This document shows, one piece after another, positions 20,381-21,231 of a DNA stretch of 21,231 bases. The stretch spans positions 1 through 21,231 of the forward strand of contig JAUVXU010000022.1 in the NCBI GenBank assembly GCA_030603445.1, in the 5' to 3' direction. The first letter of the stretch is position 1. Every line of letters starts with the position of its first letter. This stretch comes from Methanomicrobia archaeon. Its GTDB lineage: Archaea > Methanobacteriota_B > Thermococci > Methanofastidiosales > NM3. Position numbers and translations under genes: made by a program. The notes beneath the pieces are model-generated. The model worked only from the letters and a program-made list of their open reading frames with translations. It made no database searches and was not told the origin of the DNA.

Positions 20381-21231
20381 ATGTTAATCATGTACGTCAC
20401 GCGCACGCAGCAGGTGGCTCTAAAGGGCGATCACTTCTCATACTGGTGCCACAAGGCAAAGAATGTATACAACAATGCCAACTACATCATTCGCCAGGAG
20501 TACTTCAACAATGGGCGTTACATAGCGCGCAATGAGCTCTACCACATGATCAAGAATGACCAGGAATACAGGGAGCTTCCCTCCCTCGTTGCAAACGAGG
20601 TTTTAAGGACACTTCATGAGGCTTGGACGGGATTTTTCGGCTCCATGAGATCGTATGGTCGTGACCCGTTCCGTTTTCTTGGTAGGCCAAGGCCACCCCG
20701 CTACAAGGACAGGGACGGGGAGATAACGATAAGATTCCCCCGCAATCACATCTCGCATCGCAGGGGAAAGGTCCTTTTGCCAAAGAAGGTGGGGCGATAC
20801 CCAGTAAGGCACAAGCTTCCGGAGGGAGCAGACGTAAAGATGGTGCGAATAATTCCAAGAGGATCCTCATATGTAGCGGAGATCGTCTATGGGAAGGAAG
20901 TAAATGTAAACAACAGGACAGGCGGATGCGTGCTTGGTGTGGACATAGGACTTGAGAACCTCATGACCGTGGTGGATGATCAGGGCAGCAGGCCCTGGAT
21001 CGTCAGGGTGGAGCTCTTAAGTTGATGAATCAGTACTACAACAAGGAGCTTGCCCGCCTCAGGTCCGTATGCACAAGGTCGGGGCAAAGGACGACCAAGA
21101 GGATAAGGAAACTTTCCGAAAAAAGGAACAGAAAGGTAAGAAACGCCCTCCACCATATGAGCAAGCTGCTCGTCGGGCATGCCTGCAAGGTGGGGGCGTC
21201 TTCCATCGTCATCGGGTACAATGGGGGGTGG
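20381..21231 (+). pseudogene. tnpB: TnpB-type (IS200/IS605 OrfB) RNA-guided nuclease gene, frameshifted and cut by window end
   Basis: TnpB proteins are transposon-encoded RNA-guided nucleases related to Cas12. The first frame gives 214 residues, starting at ATG 20381 (or 20390, MYVTRTQQVALKGDHFSYWC), with an N-terminal helical region, an RPRPPRYKDRDGEI segment and the first RuvC motif VLGVDIGLENLMTVV (Asp 188). The frame then stops at 21023-21025. Adding one base in the GGG at 21006-21008 restores a reading frame open to the end (222 bases from 21010) with KLMNQYYNKELARLRSV, RIRKLSEKRNRKVRNALHHM and GASSIVIGYNGGW, as expected for TnpB. So this is a single-base deletion in one gene. The segment is clearly richer in G+C and uses different codons than its neighbours, pointing to transfer. 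No TnpA is present; the RuvC-II/III end and any reRNA lie outside the window. Confidence 0.88.

Larger units (their letters stand above)
20278..21231 (+). mobile_element. IS200/IS605-like insertion, left part (boundary uncertain)
   Basis: The TnpB gene, the sharp rise in G+C after about 20395, and small repeats and a hairpin just upstream suggest an inserted element that begins between tRNA-Tyr and 20380. IS605-type elements lack terminal inverted repeats, so the left boundary cannot be set from one copy. The right end is outside the window. Confidence 0.5.

Noticed and set aside
20550-20870. Minus-strand frames within the TnpB region
   Set aside because: Typical antisense shadows of a GC-richer gene; TnpB motifs on the plus strand settle the strand.
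20381-21231. Cas12-type CRISPR effector
   Set aside because: Size, N-terminal sequence and absence of a CRISPR array or adaptation genes fit a transposon TnpB instead.

Overview
The window is archaeal. It carries archaea/eukaryote-type ribosomal proteins (eS4, eL32, eL19, eL34, eL14, eL18) interleaved with universal ones, archaeal RNA polymerase subunits Rpo3 and Rpo10, archaeal RNase P protein Rnp1, aIF1, Cbf5, a tRNA intron with a bulge-helix-bulge motif, TATA-box promoters and near-leaderless genes. DUF2124 (a mostly methanogen family), a SelB-like factor and the moderate-to-low GC content suggest a methanogen-type euryarchaeon. A Methanomassiliicoccales/Thermoplasmatota relative is plausible but not proven from this sequence.

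Region 1 (1-11710) is one long plus-strand run: the tail of uS3, then uL29, aIF1, Rnp1, uS17, uL14, uL24, eS4, uL5, uS14, uS8, uL6, eL32, eL19, uL18, uS5, uL30, uL15, SecY, an EMC3/YidC-superfamily protein (DUF106), eL34, cytidylate kinase, eL14 and Cbf5. Genes touch or overlap by a few bases, and many share a GGTGAT ribosome-binding site 3-5 bases before ATG. The run combines ribosome building, rRNA/tRNA maturation (Rnp1, Cbf5) and membrane insertion (SecY, DUF106).

Region 2 (11766-16989) continues on the plus strand: tRNA-Ser(GGA), uS13, uS4, uS11, Rpo3 (with two ferredoxin-type [4Fe-4S] motifs), tRNA-Leu(UAG), eL18, uL13, uS9, Rpo10, tRNA-Pro, an internally deleted enolase-like protein at the place where archaea normally keep enolase, and uS2. 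A hairpin plus T-tract follows uS2.

Region 3 (17043-20220) is less conserved: a 65-residue cysteine-rich ferredoxin-like protein, tRNA-Leu(UAA) with a 61-base intron, a 479-base gene-free stretch that seems to hold a small structured RNA with its own promoter, a minus-strand acetate/succinate transporter, a minus-strand DUF2124 protein, a plus-strand SelB-like factor (aSelBL) whose GTPase motifs are gone, and a convergent tRNA-Tyr(GUA).

Region 4 (about 20280 to the end) is a TnpB-type transposon gene, clearly richer in G+C than its surroundings. It is broken by a one-base frameshift and cut by the window end.

Most of the window is core informational machinery. The points most worth a second look are the collapsed enolase, the candidate small RNA at 17700, the SelB-like factor, the odd ferredoxin and unusual tails on several ribosome-related proteins.
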